Positions 1 through 8,474 of a stretch of DNA of 64,000 nt are shown here, piece by piece. The translations under genes and the position numbers were made by a program. Position 1 is the stretch's first letter. Each line of letters starts with the position of its first letter. Source of the DNA: Palsa-504 sp963742795 (GTDB lineage Bacteria; Actinomycetota; Actinomycetes; Streptosporangiales; Streptosporangiaceae); NCBI GenBank assembly GCA_963742795.1, contig CAVUNL010000013.1, forward strand, positions 434,001-498,000, read 5' to 3'. A model generated the notes under the pieces. It saw only the letters and a list, made by a program, of their open reading frames with translations, ran no database searches and had not been told where the DNA came from.

Positions 1-1
1 G

Positions 2-205
2 CCGGGCCTGATCGCGCTGGCCGCGCCGGTGTACGGGTTCGACGGCGCCGTGGTCGCGGCGCTCTCGGTGTCGGCCCCGGCGGCCCGGATGACCCGGGAC
101 CGGCTGACCGTCGCCGCCGGGCACTGCGTGGCCGAGGCCACGGGCCTGTCCGCGGTGCTCGGCTACCGCCAGCGCGCAGCCCGGCAGACCAGGAAGGCAG
201 GCTAA
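2..205 (+). CDS. IclR-family regulator, C-terminal fragment
   Basis: The window opens inside a reading frame that stops with TAA at 203-205. The visible 67 residues contain a run reading APVYGFDGAVVAALSVSAP, which resembles the end of the effector-binding domain of IclR regulators, where a small-molecule ligand controls DNA binding. The following corrinoid gene starts only five bases after the stop, so the regulator is probably co-transcribed with the C1 operon and may control it; that is inference from position. The start and the helix-turn-helix lie outside the window. Confidence 0.6.
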   Translation, partial: PGLIALAAPVYGFDGAVVAALSVSAPAARMTRDRLTVAAGHCVAEATGLSAVLGYRQRAARQTRKAG

Positions 206-210
206 TCAGA

Positions 211-876
211 GTGACCAGGGAAGAGCTACTCAGCCAGCTGTACGACGACACGCTGGTCGGCAACGCGCCGGCCGTCCTGGAACTGACCAACCAGGGTCTG
301 GCCCTGGGCATTCTCCCTGAGGAGCTGCTGTACGAGGCGCTGATCCCGTCGCTGGAAGAGGTGGGCGCCCGGTTCGAGCGCGGCGACTTCTTCGTGCCCG
401 AGATGCTCATCGCGGGCAAGGCGATGGCGGGCGCGCTGGAGATCCTGCGCCCGCTGCTGGCCGAGACCGGGGTGCAGACCATCGGCACGATCGTGATGGG
501 CACGGTCAAGGGCGATGTGCACGACATCGGCAAGAACCTGGTCAACATCATGTTCGAGGGCGCCGGCTTCCAGGTCATCGACCTGGGCGTGCAGGTCGCG
601 CCGGAGAAATTCGTCGAGGCCATCAAGGAACACAAGCCGGACATCGTCGGGTTCTCCGCGTTCCTGACCACCACGATGCCGATGTTCAAGGCCAACATCA
701 ACGCGCTGACCAAGTCTGGCCTGCGCGATCAGGTCATCGTCATGGTCGGCGGCGCCCCGGTTACCCAGGAGTACGCCGACGTGGTGGGCGCGGACGGCTA
801 CGCGGCGGACGCCTCCGCCGCCGTGGTCCGGGCCAAGGAGCTGCTCGCGAAGCGCCGCGCGCTGGCTAACGCCTGA
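211..876 (+). CDS. B12-binding corrinoid protein (MtbC/MtgC-like)
   Basis: This 221-residue protein has the two-domain layout of corrinoid methyl carriers: an N-terminal helical cap (about residues 5-85) and a Rossmann-like cobalamin domain (about 90-215). The signature DVHDIG lies at residues 102-107, with His104 the expected lower axial ligand of cobalt. It shuttles a methyl group as methyl-Co(III) between a substrate-specific methyltransferase and the methyl-THF enzyme encoded next. The GTG start at 211 follows the IclR stop by five bases. The family is well defined; the methyl donor cannot be read from this gene because the partner methyltransferase is not in the window. Confidence 0.93.
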   Translation: MTREELLSQLYDDTLVGNAPAVLELTNQGLALGILPEELLYEALIPSLEEVGARFERGDFFVPEMLIAGKAMAGALEILRPLLAETGVQTIGTIVMGTVKGDVHDIGKNLVNIMFEGAGFQVIDLGVQVAPEKFVEAIKEHKPDIVGFSAFLTTTMPMFKANINALTKSGLRDQVIVMVGGAPVTQEYADVVGADGYAADASAAVVRAKELLAKRRALANA

Positions 877-899
877 GCACATAACCCAGGAGCAGCAAC

Positions 900-1781
900 G
901 TGCACACCATCCTGTCCTCGGCGACCAAGACGGTACGCATCGGCGACGACCAGCCGTTCGCGATCATCGGCGAGCGCATCAACCCGACCGGCCGGAAGAT
1001 CTTCCAGCTGCAGCTGCGCAACGGGGACCTGTCCCGGGTCGAGATCGACGTCAAGGAGCAGGCCGACGGCGGGGCCATGCTGCTGGACGTCAACATGGGC
1101 GCGCCGCTGGCCGACGAGGCCGAGCTGATGCGCCGCGCCGTCACCCTGATCCAGGAGCTCACCGACCTGCCGCTGGTCATCGACTCCTCGATCATCGAGG
1201 TGCTCGAGGCGGGCCTGGCCGCCTACCAGGGCAAGGCGCTGGTCAACTCGGTGACCGCCGAGGACGAACGGCTCGAGGCCATCCTGCCGCTGGTCCGCAA
1301 GTACGGCGCCGCGGTCATCGGCCTGCCCAACGACGAGGAGGAGATCCCGGAGGAGCCGGCCCGCCGGGTGGACCTGGCCCGCAAGCTCATCCACGTCGCC
1401 ACCGAGCGGTACAAGATCCCCGTCGAGGACATCGTCATCGACCCGCTGGCCATGCCGGTCGGCGCGGACACCCTGCACCCGACGCGGACGCTCGAGACCA
1501 TCGCGATGATCAAGGCCGAGTTCGGGGTCAACATGACGCTGGGCGCGTCCAACGTGAGCTTCGGGATGCCGGACCGGTACTCGATCGCGGCCACGTTCCT
1601 GCCCATCGCCATCACCTACGGCCTGACCAGCGCGATCATGGACGCCCGCTCGCCGCAGATCGTCCGCGCGGTCAAGGCCGCTGACCTGGTGCTGAACCGG
1701 GACGAGTGGGGGGCGAGCTGGATCGCCGCCCATCGCGCCCAGCTGGCCAGAGAAAAAGCGCAAGCGCAGGAAAGCACGTGA
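900..1781 (+). CDS. Methyltetrahydrofolate:corrinoid methyltransferase (MtgA/AcsE-type)
   Basis: The 293-residue protein is a pterin-binding TIM barrel of the DHPS-like superfamily. It begins FAIIGERINPTGRK, the family opening, and carries LLDVNMG and the NVSFGMP segment found in AcsE/MtgA-like enzymes. It transfers the methyl group from methyl-Co(III) corrinoid to THF, or the reverse. It is read 23 bases after the corrinoid gene and its TGA overlaps the GTG of the RACE gene (GTGA, 1778-1781), so the three are translationally coupled. With only the pterin domain present it is not a complete MetH. Confidence 0.9.
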   Translation: MHTILSSATKTVRIGDDQPFAIIGERINPTGRKIFQLQLRNGDLSRVEIDVKEQADGGAMLLDVNMGAPLADEAELMRRAVTLIQELTDLPLVIDSSIIEVLEAGLAAYQGKALVNSVTAEDERLEAILPLVRKYGAAVIGLPNDEEEIPEEPARRVDLARKLIHVATERYKIPVEDIVIDPLAMPVGADTLHPTRTLETIAMIKAEFGVNMTLGASNVSFGMPDRYSIAATFLPIAITYGLTSAIMDARSPQIVRAVKAADLVLNRDEWGASWIAAHRAQLAREKAQAQEST

Positions 1782-3637
1782 CGGTGACGCAGGAGCAGGC
1801 ACCCGGGCCCGTTCGGATAAATCTGCTTTTCAATGAGCGGGCGGTGCGGGTTCCGTACGGCGTGACGTTGTTCGACGCCGCCAGCTGGAACGGCATCGCG
1901 ATCGACTCGACCTGCGGCGGCCACGGCACCTGCAAGAAGTGCCGGATCCGGATCGTACCCAATACCGACGACCCGCCCGCGCCGTCCAGCCTGGACATCC
2001 GCGCCTACACCCCGCAAGAGATCAAGGACGGCTGGCGGCTGGCCTGCCGCACCTTGGCGACCCGTGACACCACCATCGAGGTGCCGCCGCTGACCACCCG
2101 GCCCAAGGCGGCCACGGTCGGCGTCGGGCGGCAGGTCATCTTGCGCCCGGCGGTGCAGAAGCGGTACCTGGAAATGACCGAGCCGGACCTGTCTGACCAG
2201 GCCAGCGACCTGGAGCGGGTGCTGGCCCAGCTCGACGACCTCGAGCCCCGGGCCGAACTCGCGGTGCTGCGGACCCTCGGCCGGACCCTGCGCGCGGCGG
2301 ACTATCACGTCACCGCGGTGGTGGTGGACGACGTGCTGATCGCCGTCGAGCCGGGCGACACCACCGACCGCCGGTTCGGCATCGCCTTCGACCTGGGCAC
2401 CACCACCGTGGTGGCCACCCTGCTCGACCTGGGCACCGGCACCCCGGTCGCGGTGGCCTCCGCGCTGAACAAGCAGCAGCCGTTCGGCGCGGACGTGATC
2501 ACCAGGATCAGCGCCACCATGATGGACCCCGGCGCCCTGGACAAGCTCCAGGCCCTGGCCCAGGAGACGCTGGCCGAACTGGCTGCGGCGGTGTGCGCCG
2601 AGGGCGAAGTCGAGCCGCAGGAGGTGTACGAGGTCGCGCTGGCCGGCAACGCCACCATGACCCATATCGTCCTGGGCATCGACCCCGAGCCGCTCGGCAT
2701 GGCGCCGTTCATCCTGGCCACCCGGCTGTACCCCGAAGTACTCGCGGCCGACCTGGGGCTGCCCGTGCACCCCCGGGCCCGCGCGGTGGTGTTCCCCTCG
2801 TTCGGCGCCTACGTGGGCGGCGACATCACGGCCGGCCTGCTGGCCAGCGGCATGGACCGGGACGCCCGGGTCCGGCTGTTCGTCGACATCGGGACCAACT
2901 GCGAGATCGTCCTGGGCAACCGGGAGTGGCTGCTGGCCACCGCCGCGCCGGCCGGGCCCGCGTTCGAGGGGGCCGCGATCCGGTGCGGCATGCGCGCCGC
3001 CGACGGCGCGATCGAGGTGGTCACGATGACCCCGGAGGAGCTGACCCTGAAGGTCATCGGCGACGCCGAACCGCAGGGCCTGTGCGGGTCCGGGCTGGTC
3101 GACGCGGTGACCGGCCTGGTCAAGCTGGGCCTGCTGGATGAATCCGGCCGGCTCGTCGCCGAAGAGGCGGCCCGAGCCGCGGCACCGGGACTGGCGGGCC
3201 GGCTGACCAGGATCGGCCAGGAGCGGGTGTTCGTCCTGCACTGGCGGGGCGCGGCGGAGGACAGCATCTACCTGTCCCAGCGCGACGTCCGCGAGCTCCA
3301 GTTCGCCAAGGCCGCGATCGCGACCGGCTGGCAGATCCTGCTCGAGGAGGCCGGCCTGACCCAGGCCGACGTCAAGCAGGTCCTGCTGGCCGGGTCGTTC
3401 GGCAGCTTCCTGTCCCCGGCCGCCGCGATCCGGATCGGCCTGGTGCCCGAGGTGCCCGTGCAGCGCGTGGTGCCGGCGGGCAACGTGGCGGGCGAGGGGG
3501 CGAAGATGGCGCTGCTCAGCCTGCGCGAGCGGGCGGGCGGCCTGGCCCTGCTGGAGGAGGTGAGGTATGTCGAGCTCTCCGACCGCGCCGACTTCAACGA
3601 CCGCTTCGTCGAGCAGCTCAATTTCCCGGGGGGGTAG
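1778..3637 (+). CDS. Reductive activator of corrinoid proteins (RACE, DUF4445)
   Basis: This 619-residue protein has an N-terminal 2Fe-2S ferredoxin domain with likely ligands Cys46, Cys52, Cys55 (spacing C-x5-C-x2-C) and Cys90. An ASKHA-type ATPase domain begins near residue 205 with the phosphate loop FDLGTTTVVATLL. RACE proteins use ATP to drive electrons to inactive Co(II) corrinoid and restore Co(I). The start is placed at GTG 1778 because it overlaps the preceding stop and precedes the ferredoxin motif by the usual distance; an in-frame ATG 24 codons upstream lies inside the methyltransferase gene. A full activase implies that the corrinoid pathway is functional. Confidence 0.92.
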   Translation: MTVTQEQAPGPVRINLLFNERAVRVPYGVTLFDAASWNGIAIDSTCGGHGTCKKCRIRIVPNTDDPPAPSSLDIRAYTPQEIKDGWRLACRTLATRDTTIEVPPLTTRPKAATVGVGRQVILRPAVQKRYLEMTEPDLSDQASDLERVLAQLDDLEPRAELAVLRTLGRTLRAADYHVTAVVVDDVLIAVEPGDTTDRRFGIAFDLGTTTVVATLLDLGTGTPVAVASALNKQQPFGADVITRISATMMDPGALDKLQALAQETLAELAAAVCAEGEVEPQEVYEVALAGNATMTHIVLGIDPEPLGMAPFILATRLYPEVLAADLGLPVHPRARAVVFPSFGAYVGGDITAGLLASGMDRDARVRLFVDIGTNCEIVLGNREWLLATAAPAGPAFEGAAIRCGMRAADGAIEVVTMTPEELTLKVIGDAEPQGLCGSGLVDAVTGLVKLGLLDESGRLVAEEAARAAAPGLAGRLTRIGQERVFVLHWRGAAEDSIYLSQRDVRELQFAKAAIATGWQILLEEAGLTQADVKQVLLAGSFGSFLSPAAAIRIGLVPEVPVQRVVPAGNVAGEGAKMALLSLRERAGGLALLEEVRYVELSDRADFNDRFVEQLNFPGG

Positions 3638-4295
3638 GGCCACCGGGGTCTGGGGTGTCCCCAGGGAGCGGAGTGTCCCCCCAGCCAACAGAGCCCCGCA
3701 CGTTGACGTCCTCGCCTGCGGGGCGCTGGCCGGGCACGTCCGGGAGATCGTGGCGCGCCGCGGCTGGCCGGTCGCCGTACGGTCCCTGCCCGCGGTCCTG
3801 CACAACCGGCCGCGAAAGATCGTTATTTTGGCCGAACGGTACGTGGTGCGTGCCCTGGGCGCCGGCCGCACCGTCGCCGTGGCCTACGCCGACTGCGGCA
3901 CCTACGGCGCCCTGGATGAGCTGTGCGCCCGGTACGGGCTGCGCCGGCTGCCCGGGCTGCACTGCTACGACGTGTTCGCCGGGGCGTCCCGGATGGCCGC
4001 GATGTTCGAGGCCGAGCCGGGCACCTACGTGCTGACCGACTTCCTGCTGCGCGGCTTCGACCGGCTGGTGCTGGCCGAGCTGGGCTTGGACCGGTACCCG
4101 GAGCTGTGGCCGGACTATTTCGGGCACTACCGGCGGCTGGTCTGGCTGGCCCAGGAGCCGACCCCGGCGCTGGCGGCGGAGGCGAAGCGGGTGGCGGGGA
4201 TGTTCGGCCTGCCGCTGACCCGGGTCGAGACCGGGGTCAGCCGGCTGGAGTCCGCGCTCGCCTCGCTGGTTCCGGAGGCCGTTCCGTGGGCGTGA
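3567..4295 (+). CDS. DUF1638 protein of the corrinoid operon
   Basis: From about residue 45 (HVDVLACGALAGHVREI) the protein matches the layout of DUF1638, a family that travels with corrinoid methyltransferase genes and whose biochemical role is not established. Cysteines in ADCGTYG and LHCYDVF are visible. The only usable start is ATG 3567, directly after a strong GGAGGTGAGGT ribosome site, giving a 71-base overlap with the RACE gene. The first 40 or so residues are Ser/Thr-rich, unlike the family, and are partly encoded by a G-rich hairpin element; a sequence error or insertion near 3630-3680 could have fused this leader on. The stop overlaps the next start region. Confidence 0.8.
   Translation: MSSSPTAPTSTTASSSSSISRGGRATGVWGVPRERSVPPANRAPHVDVLACGALAGHVREIVARRGWPVAVRSLPAVLHNRPRKIVILAERYVVRALGAGRTVAVAYADCGTYGALDELCARYGLRRLPGLHCYDVFAGASRMAAMFEAEPGTYVLTDFLLRGFDRLVLAELGLDRYPELWPDYFGHYRRLVWLAQEPTPALAAEAKRVAGMFGLPLTRVETGVSRLESALASLVPEAVPWA
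3640..3682. repeat. G-rich hairpin element, copy 1
   Basis: A G/C-run segment contains a perfect stem CTGGGG (3650-3655) / CCCCAG (3659-3664) around a 3-base loop. It shares the GGGGTC-run-CCCC architecture of copies at 9424-9482 and 35131-35159. It lies between the RACE stop and the conserved part of the DUF1638 protein and is translated in the DUF1638 frame. Confidence 0.5.
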
Positions 4296-5149
4296 CCGAG
4301 TTGCTGCACGGTTTCCTTTCCCGGCCCCGGTTCGAGGTGATCCCGGGCAAGGGGACCGAGCAGGCCGTGGCCGAGTGGGTGCCGGCCGGGATGACGGTGA
4401 CCGTCACCGCGTCGCCGGTTAAGGGGCTGGAGCCGACCATCGAGCTCGCCGAGAAGCTGGCCGGCCGCGGCTACCGGGTGGTCCCGCACCTGGCCGCCCG
4501 GTCGGTGGCCAGCGACGCGCACCTGGCGGAGATCGTCGAGCGGCTGCGGGCGTCCGGCGTGGACGACGTGTTCGTGCCGGGCGGGGACGCGTCGCACCCG
4601 GCCGGGCCGTTCGAGGGCGCGCTGCCGCTGCTGGAACGGCTGGCCGCGATGGGCGGGCCGTTCGGCCAGGTCGGGATCACCGGCTACCCGGAGAGCCACC
4701 CCAAGATCCACGACGACGTCACCATCCAGGCCATGTGGGACAAGCGCAGGTACGCGACCTACATCGTGAGCAACGTGTGCTTCAACGCGGCCCAGCTCGG
4801 CCGGTGGATCCAGCGGATCCGGGCCCGCGGCGTGACCCTGCCGCTGTACGTGGGGCTGGCCGGGCCGGCCGAGCGGACCCGGCTGCTGCGGATGGCCGCG
4901 GTGGCCGGCGCGTCGGAGTCGGCCCGGTTCATCACCCGGCACCCCGGCTGGATCCTGCGCTTCTGGGTCCCCGGCGGTTACAGCCCGGACCGGCTGCTGG
5001 ACCGCGCGGCCCCGGTGATCACCGGGCCGGACGCGGGCGTGGCCGGGCTGCACCTGTTCACCTTCAACCAGCTCCAGCAGGCCGAGCAGTGGCGGCGGGC
5101 CGCCCTGGAGCGCACCGGAATCAACAAACCACAGCGACTGGCGGGATGA
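4286..5149 (+). CDS. Methylenetetrahydrofolate reductase-like protein
   Basis: The roughly 287-residue product is a MetF-type TIM-barrel flavoprotein: early VTVTASPVKGLEPTIELAEKL, then PHLAARSV, the GGDASHP loop, GITGYPESH and a C-terminal TFNQLQQAEQW. MTHFRs interconvert 5-methyl-THF and methylene-THF. In a demethylation operon, oxidation of the methyl-THF produced by the upstream methyltransferase is the likely direction (inference). GTG 4286 is eight bases after GGAGG; GTG 4292 would give the GTGA overlap with the DUF1638 stop and is the alternative. The stop overlaps ATG 5146 of the next gene. Confidence 0.85.
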   Translation: MGVTELLHGFLSRPRFEVIPGKGTEQAVAEWVPAGMTVTVTASPVKGLEPTIELAEKLAGRGYRVVPHLAARSVASDAHLAEIVERLRASGVDDVFVPGGDASHPAGPFEGALPLLERLAAMGGPFGQVGITGYPESHPKIHDDVTIQAMWDKRRYATYIVSNVCFNAAQLGRWIQRIRARGVTLPLYVGLAGPAERTRLLRMAAVAGASESARFITRHPGWILRFWVPGGYSPDRLLDRAAPVITGPDAGVAGLHLFTFNQLQQAEQWRRAALERTGINKPQRLAG

Positions 5150-7710
5150 GATTTATGACTGATACCCCGGCTACTCCGGCTACTCCGGCGCGCGCCAGCG
5201 CCGTCATCATCGGGGCCGGCATCGTCGGCAACAGCCTCGTCCACCACCTGGCCTTGCTCGGCTGGCGGGATCTGGTCCTGGTGGACAAGGGCCCGATGCC
5301 CAACCCGGGCGGCTCCACCGGCCACGCCTCGAACTTCATCTTCCCGATCGAGTACTCGAAGATGATGTTCGACCTGACCACCGACAGCACCGAGCAGTAC
5401 CAGGGCCTGGGCGTGTTTACCCAGAGCGGCGGCATCGAGGTGGCCCGCACCCCGGAGCGGATGATCGAGCTGCGACGGCGGTGCTCCCAGGCCAAGTCGT
5501 GGGGCATCCCGGCCGAGATCCTCTCGCCCGGTGAGGTGAACAAGCTCGTGCCCTACCTGGACGAGTCGGTCATCCTGGGCGGCGCGCACTTCCCCACCGT
5601 GGGCGTGGTCGACTCCCTGCGGGCCGGCACGCTGATGCGCGAGGGCGCGCAGCGGTCCGGCGCGCTCACCGTGCTGCCTGGCACCGAGATCCTGGGCATC
5701 ACGGTGGAGGGCTCTGCTGGCCTGGCCGGCGGTGCCGGCGGGCAGGTGCGCGGCGTCTCGACCAGCGCGGGCGAGATTGCCACCGACCACGTGGTGATCT
5801 GCTGCGGGGTGTGGTCGCCGCGGATCGCCCGGATGGCCGGGGCCCGGCTGGCGCTGACCCCGACCGTGCACCAGATGATCAGCGTCGGCCCCATCGCCCT
5901 GTTCGCCGACACGCCGGGCGAGATCTCCTACCCGATCGTCCGCGACGTGGACACCAACATGTACGAGCGCCAGCACGGCGGCGACATGGAGGTCGGCTCC
6001 TACGCGCACCGCCCGATCATCGTCGCGCCGGACGAGATCCCGTCCATCGAGGAATCGGTGCTCTCGCCGACCGAGATGCCGTTCACCCAGGAGGACTTCG
6101 ACCCGCAGCTGGAGCAGGCGCTCGAGCTGATGCCCGAACTCCTCGGCGACGAGCGGGCCGGCATCCGGTACGCGATCAACGGGCTGATCTCGATGACCCC
6201 GGACGGGCACCCGCTGCTGGGCGAGATGCCCGAGGCCAAGGGGCTATGGGTGGCCGCGGCCAGCTGGATCAAGGAGGGCCCGGGCTGCGGGCGCGCCGTG
6301 GCCGAGCTCATGTCCGGGAAGGTCACCACCGTCGACGTGCACGAGGCCGACGCCGCCCGGTTCTACCCGCACCAGCGCACCATGGCGCACGTCCGGGCCC
6401 GGGCCCGCGAGGGCTTCAACAAGATGTACGGGATCGTGCACCCCGCCGAGCAGTGGGAATCCGGTCGGCCGGTCCGGGTCAGCCCGGTCTACGACCGGGA
6501 GCGGTCGCTCGGGGCCTTCTTCTACGAGACCGTCGGCTGGGAGCGGCCGTTCTGGTACTCCTCGAACGAGGACCTGCTGGAGCGGTACGCGGGGCGGCTG
6601 ATGGAGCGCCCGGCCGAGTGGGAGTCGCGCTGGTGGTCGCCGGTCATCAACGCCGAGCACCTGGCCATGCGGGACGCCTGCGGCCTGGTCGACCTGTCCG
6701 CCTTCGCCGTGCTGGATGTGTATGGCCCCGCCGCGCTGGATGCCGTGCAGAACCTGTCGGTCGCGCAGCTGAACGTGGCCGTCGGCCGCGTCGTGTACAC
6801 CTCCTGGCTCAACGAAGACGGCGGGTTCCGGGCCGACCTGACCGTGATGCGGCTGGGCCCGGACCGGTTCCGCGTGGTGACCGGCGGCGCGACCGGGATG
6901 TCCGACGCCAAGTGGATCACCGACCACCTGCCCGCCGGGGCGGCGCTGGCCGACCTCACCTCGGCCTGGACGACGATCGGGCTGTGGGGCCCGCGGGCCA
7001 GGGACGTGCTGGCCTCGGTGACCGGCGACGACGTGTCGCACGCGGGGTTCGGTTTCGGCACCTGCCGGGAGATCGAGATCGGCGGCATCGTGGTGCTGGC
7101 CTCGCGGATCTCCTACGTCGGCGAGCTCGGCTGGGAGCTGCACGCGCCCATCGAGGAGGGCGCCAGGCTGTGGGACACCCTGTGGGAGGCGGGCCGGCCT
7201 GACGGCCTTGTCCCGGTCGGCATCGGCGTATACGGGACTACCGGGCGGCTGGAGAAGGGGTACCGGGCGTTCGGCGCCGAGCTCACCCCCGACTACACCG
7301 TGGTCGAAGCGGGCATGACCCGGCCCAAGGTCAAGGAGCAGCCGTTCATCGGCAAGGACGCCTACCTGCGGCAGCGGGCCGAAGCGCCGTGCGCGGTGCT
7401 GTGCACGCTGACCCTCGGCTCTGCTGAGTCCGCGGACGGCACCCCGCGGTACATGCTGGGCGGCGAGCCGATCCTGACCCCGGCGGGCGAGCGCCTGGTC
7501 GACGCCAAGGGCCGGCCGTCGTACGTGACCAGCGCGGGTTCGGGTCCGTCGGTGGGCAAGCACCTGCTGATGGCCTACTTGCCCGCCTCGCACGCGGTCG
7601 AGGGAACCTCGATGCTGGTGGAATACATGGGCGAGGCGTACCCGGTCACGGTCGCGGTGGCCGGGGCCACCCCGCTGTTCGACCCTTCGAATGCCCGGAT
7701 CAGGAGCTAG
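5146..7710 (+). CDS. Dimethylglycine/sarcosine dehydrogenase-like flavoprotein with GcvT domain
   Basis: The 854-residue protein starts with an FAD Rossmann fold (VIIGAGIVGNS, residues 20-30) of the DAO family, continues through the FAO-type linker and ends in a folate-binding GcvT aminomethyltransferase module (about 450-850). His60 in GGSTGHAS occupies the place where dimethylglycine oxidases and dehydrogenases attach FAD covalently. Such enzymes oxidise N-methyl groups, pass the C1 unit to THF and hand electrons to ETF, whose two genes follow directly. The ATG at 5146 overlaps the MetF stop (ATGA). Dimethylglycine is the best guess for the substrate; sarcosine or another N-methyl amine is possible. 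Confidence 0.85.
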   Translation: MRFMTDTPATPATPARASAVIIGAGIVGNSLVHHLALLGWRDLVLVDKGPMPNPGGSTGHASNFIFPIEYSKMMFDLTTDSTEQYQGLGVFTQSGGIEVARTPERMIELRRRCSQAKSWGIPAEILSPGEVNKLVPYLDESVILGGAHFPTVGVVDSLRAGTLMREGAQRSGALTVLPGTEILGITVEGSAGLAGGAGGQVRGVSTSAGEIATDHVVICCGVWSPRIARMAGARLALTPTVHQMISVGPIALFADTPGEISYPIVRDVDTNMYERQHGGDMEVGSYAHRPIIVAPDEIPSIEESVLSPTEMPFTQEDFDPQLEQALELMPELLGDERAGIRYAINGLISMTPDGHPLLGEMPEAKGLWVAAASWIKEGPGCGRAVAELMSGKVTTVDVHEADAARFYPHQRTMAHVRARAREGFNKMYGIVHPAEQWESGRPVRVSPVYDRERSLGAFFYETVGWERPFWYSSNEDLLERYAGRLMERPAEWESRWWSPVINAEHLAMRDACGLVDLSAFAVLDVYGPAALDAVQNLSVAQLNVAVGRVVYTSWLNEDGGFRADLTVMRLGPDRFRVVTGGATGMSDAKWITDHLPAGAALADLTSAWTTIGLWGPRARDVLASVTGDDVSHAGFGFGTCREIEIGGIVVLASRISYVGELGWELHAPIEEGARLWDTLWEAGRPDGLVPVGIGVYGTTGRLEKGYRAFGAELTPDYTVVEAGMTRPKVKEQPFIGKDAYLRQRAEAPCAVLCTLTLGSAESADGTPRYMLGGEPILTPAGERLVDAKGRPSYVTSAGSGPSVGKHLLMAYLPASHAVEGTSMLVEYMGEAYPVTVAVAGATPLFDPSNARIRS

Positions 7711-7721
7711 GTCGTTTCACT

Positions 7722-8474
7722 ATGGAGATTCTCGTCTGCATCAAGCGCGTCCCCACCGTGGGCGGCAAGATCGCGGTGACCCCGGACGGGCAGGAGGTCG
7801 ACACCCGGGCGTCCGGGTTCTCGATCAGCCCGCACGAGGAGTGCGCGGTCGAGGAGGCGGTGCAGATCACCGAGCGCCTGGGCGGCACGACCTCGGTGCT
7901 GACCCTGGGTCCCGAGATCGCGATCGAGCAGCTCAGGGACGCGCTGGCCCTGGGGGCGCAGCGCGCGGTGCTGCTGGAGACCGACGGCCGGGAGTTCGGC
8001 CCGATCGCGACCGCGGCCGCCATCGCCGGCGAGGTCCGGGCCCGCCCCTACGACCTGGTGCTGCTGGGTAACGAGGCGGCCGACACCGGCGACTACCAGG
8101 TCGGCATCCGGCTCGCGCACGAGCTCGGCTGGCCCGTCGCCACCGGGATCAAGAACCTGGCCGTGTCCGCGGATGGTTTGGTCGCCCGCCGGGAGTACCG
8201 GGGCGTCGAGGAGGCCTACTCGCTGCCGCTGCCCGCCGTGGTCACGGTCAAGGAAGGCATCAACCTGCCGCGGTACCCGTCGCTGCCCGGGCGGTTGCGG
8301 GCCAAGCGCGCCGCCGTCGAGCGGTCCGCCCCGGCCTGGGCCGCCGAGGGCCTGCGCAAGGAGGTGCTCCGGGTGCCCGCGTCGAGCAAGCACCAGGCCA
8401 CCGTGCTCGGCCACGGCGCCGACGCGGTGCCGGAACTGGTCCGCGTCCTGGACGAACTGGGGGTCCTCTCATGA
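7722..8474 (+). CDS. etfB: Electron transfer flavoprotein beta subunit
   Basis: The 250-residue protein opens with MEILVCIKRVP, the EtfB N-terminus, and carries the AMP-binding-type region LLGNEAADTGDYQVG and the TVKEGINLPRYPSLPGR segment typical of the beta subunit. With EtfA it accepts electrons from acyl-CoA-type or N-methyl dehydrogenases and delivers them to ETF:quinone oxidoreductase. It starts 11 bases after the dehydrogenase and overlaps etfA by four bases (ATGA, 8471-8474). Its position dedicates this ETF pair to the upstream flavoprotein; the general housekeeping ETF is probably elsewhere. Confidence 0.93.
   Translation: MEILVCIKRVPTVGGKIAVTPDGQEVDTRASGFSISPHEECAVEEAVQITERLGGTTSVLTLGPEIAIEQLRDALALGAQRAVLLETDGREFGPIATAAAIAGEVRARPYDLVLLGNEAADTGDYQVGIRLAHELGWPVATGIKNLAVSADGLVARREYRGVEEAYSLPLPAVVTVKEGINLPRYPSLPGRLRAKRAAVERSAPAWAAEGLRKEVLRVPASSKHQATVLGHGADAVPELVRVLDELGVLS

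Noticed and set aside
1616..3871. Long minus-strand frame of 751 codons opposite the RACE gene
   Set aside because: Its Arg/Gly/Gln/Val-rich composition is the antisense shadow of a high-GC gene whose plus-strand product has clear ferredoxin and ASKHA motifs.
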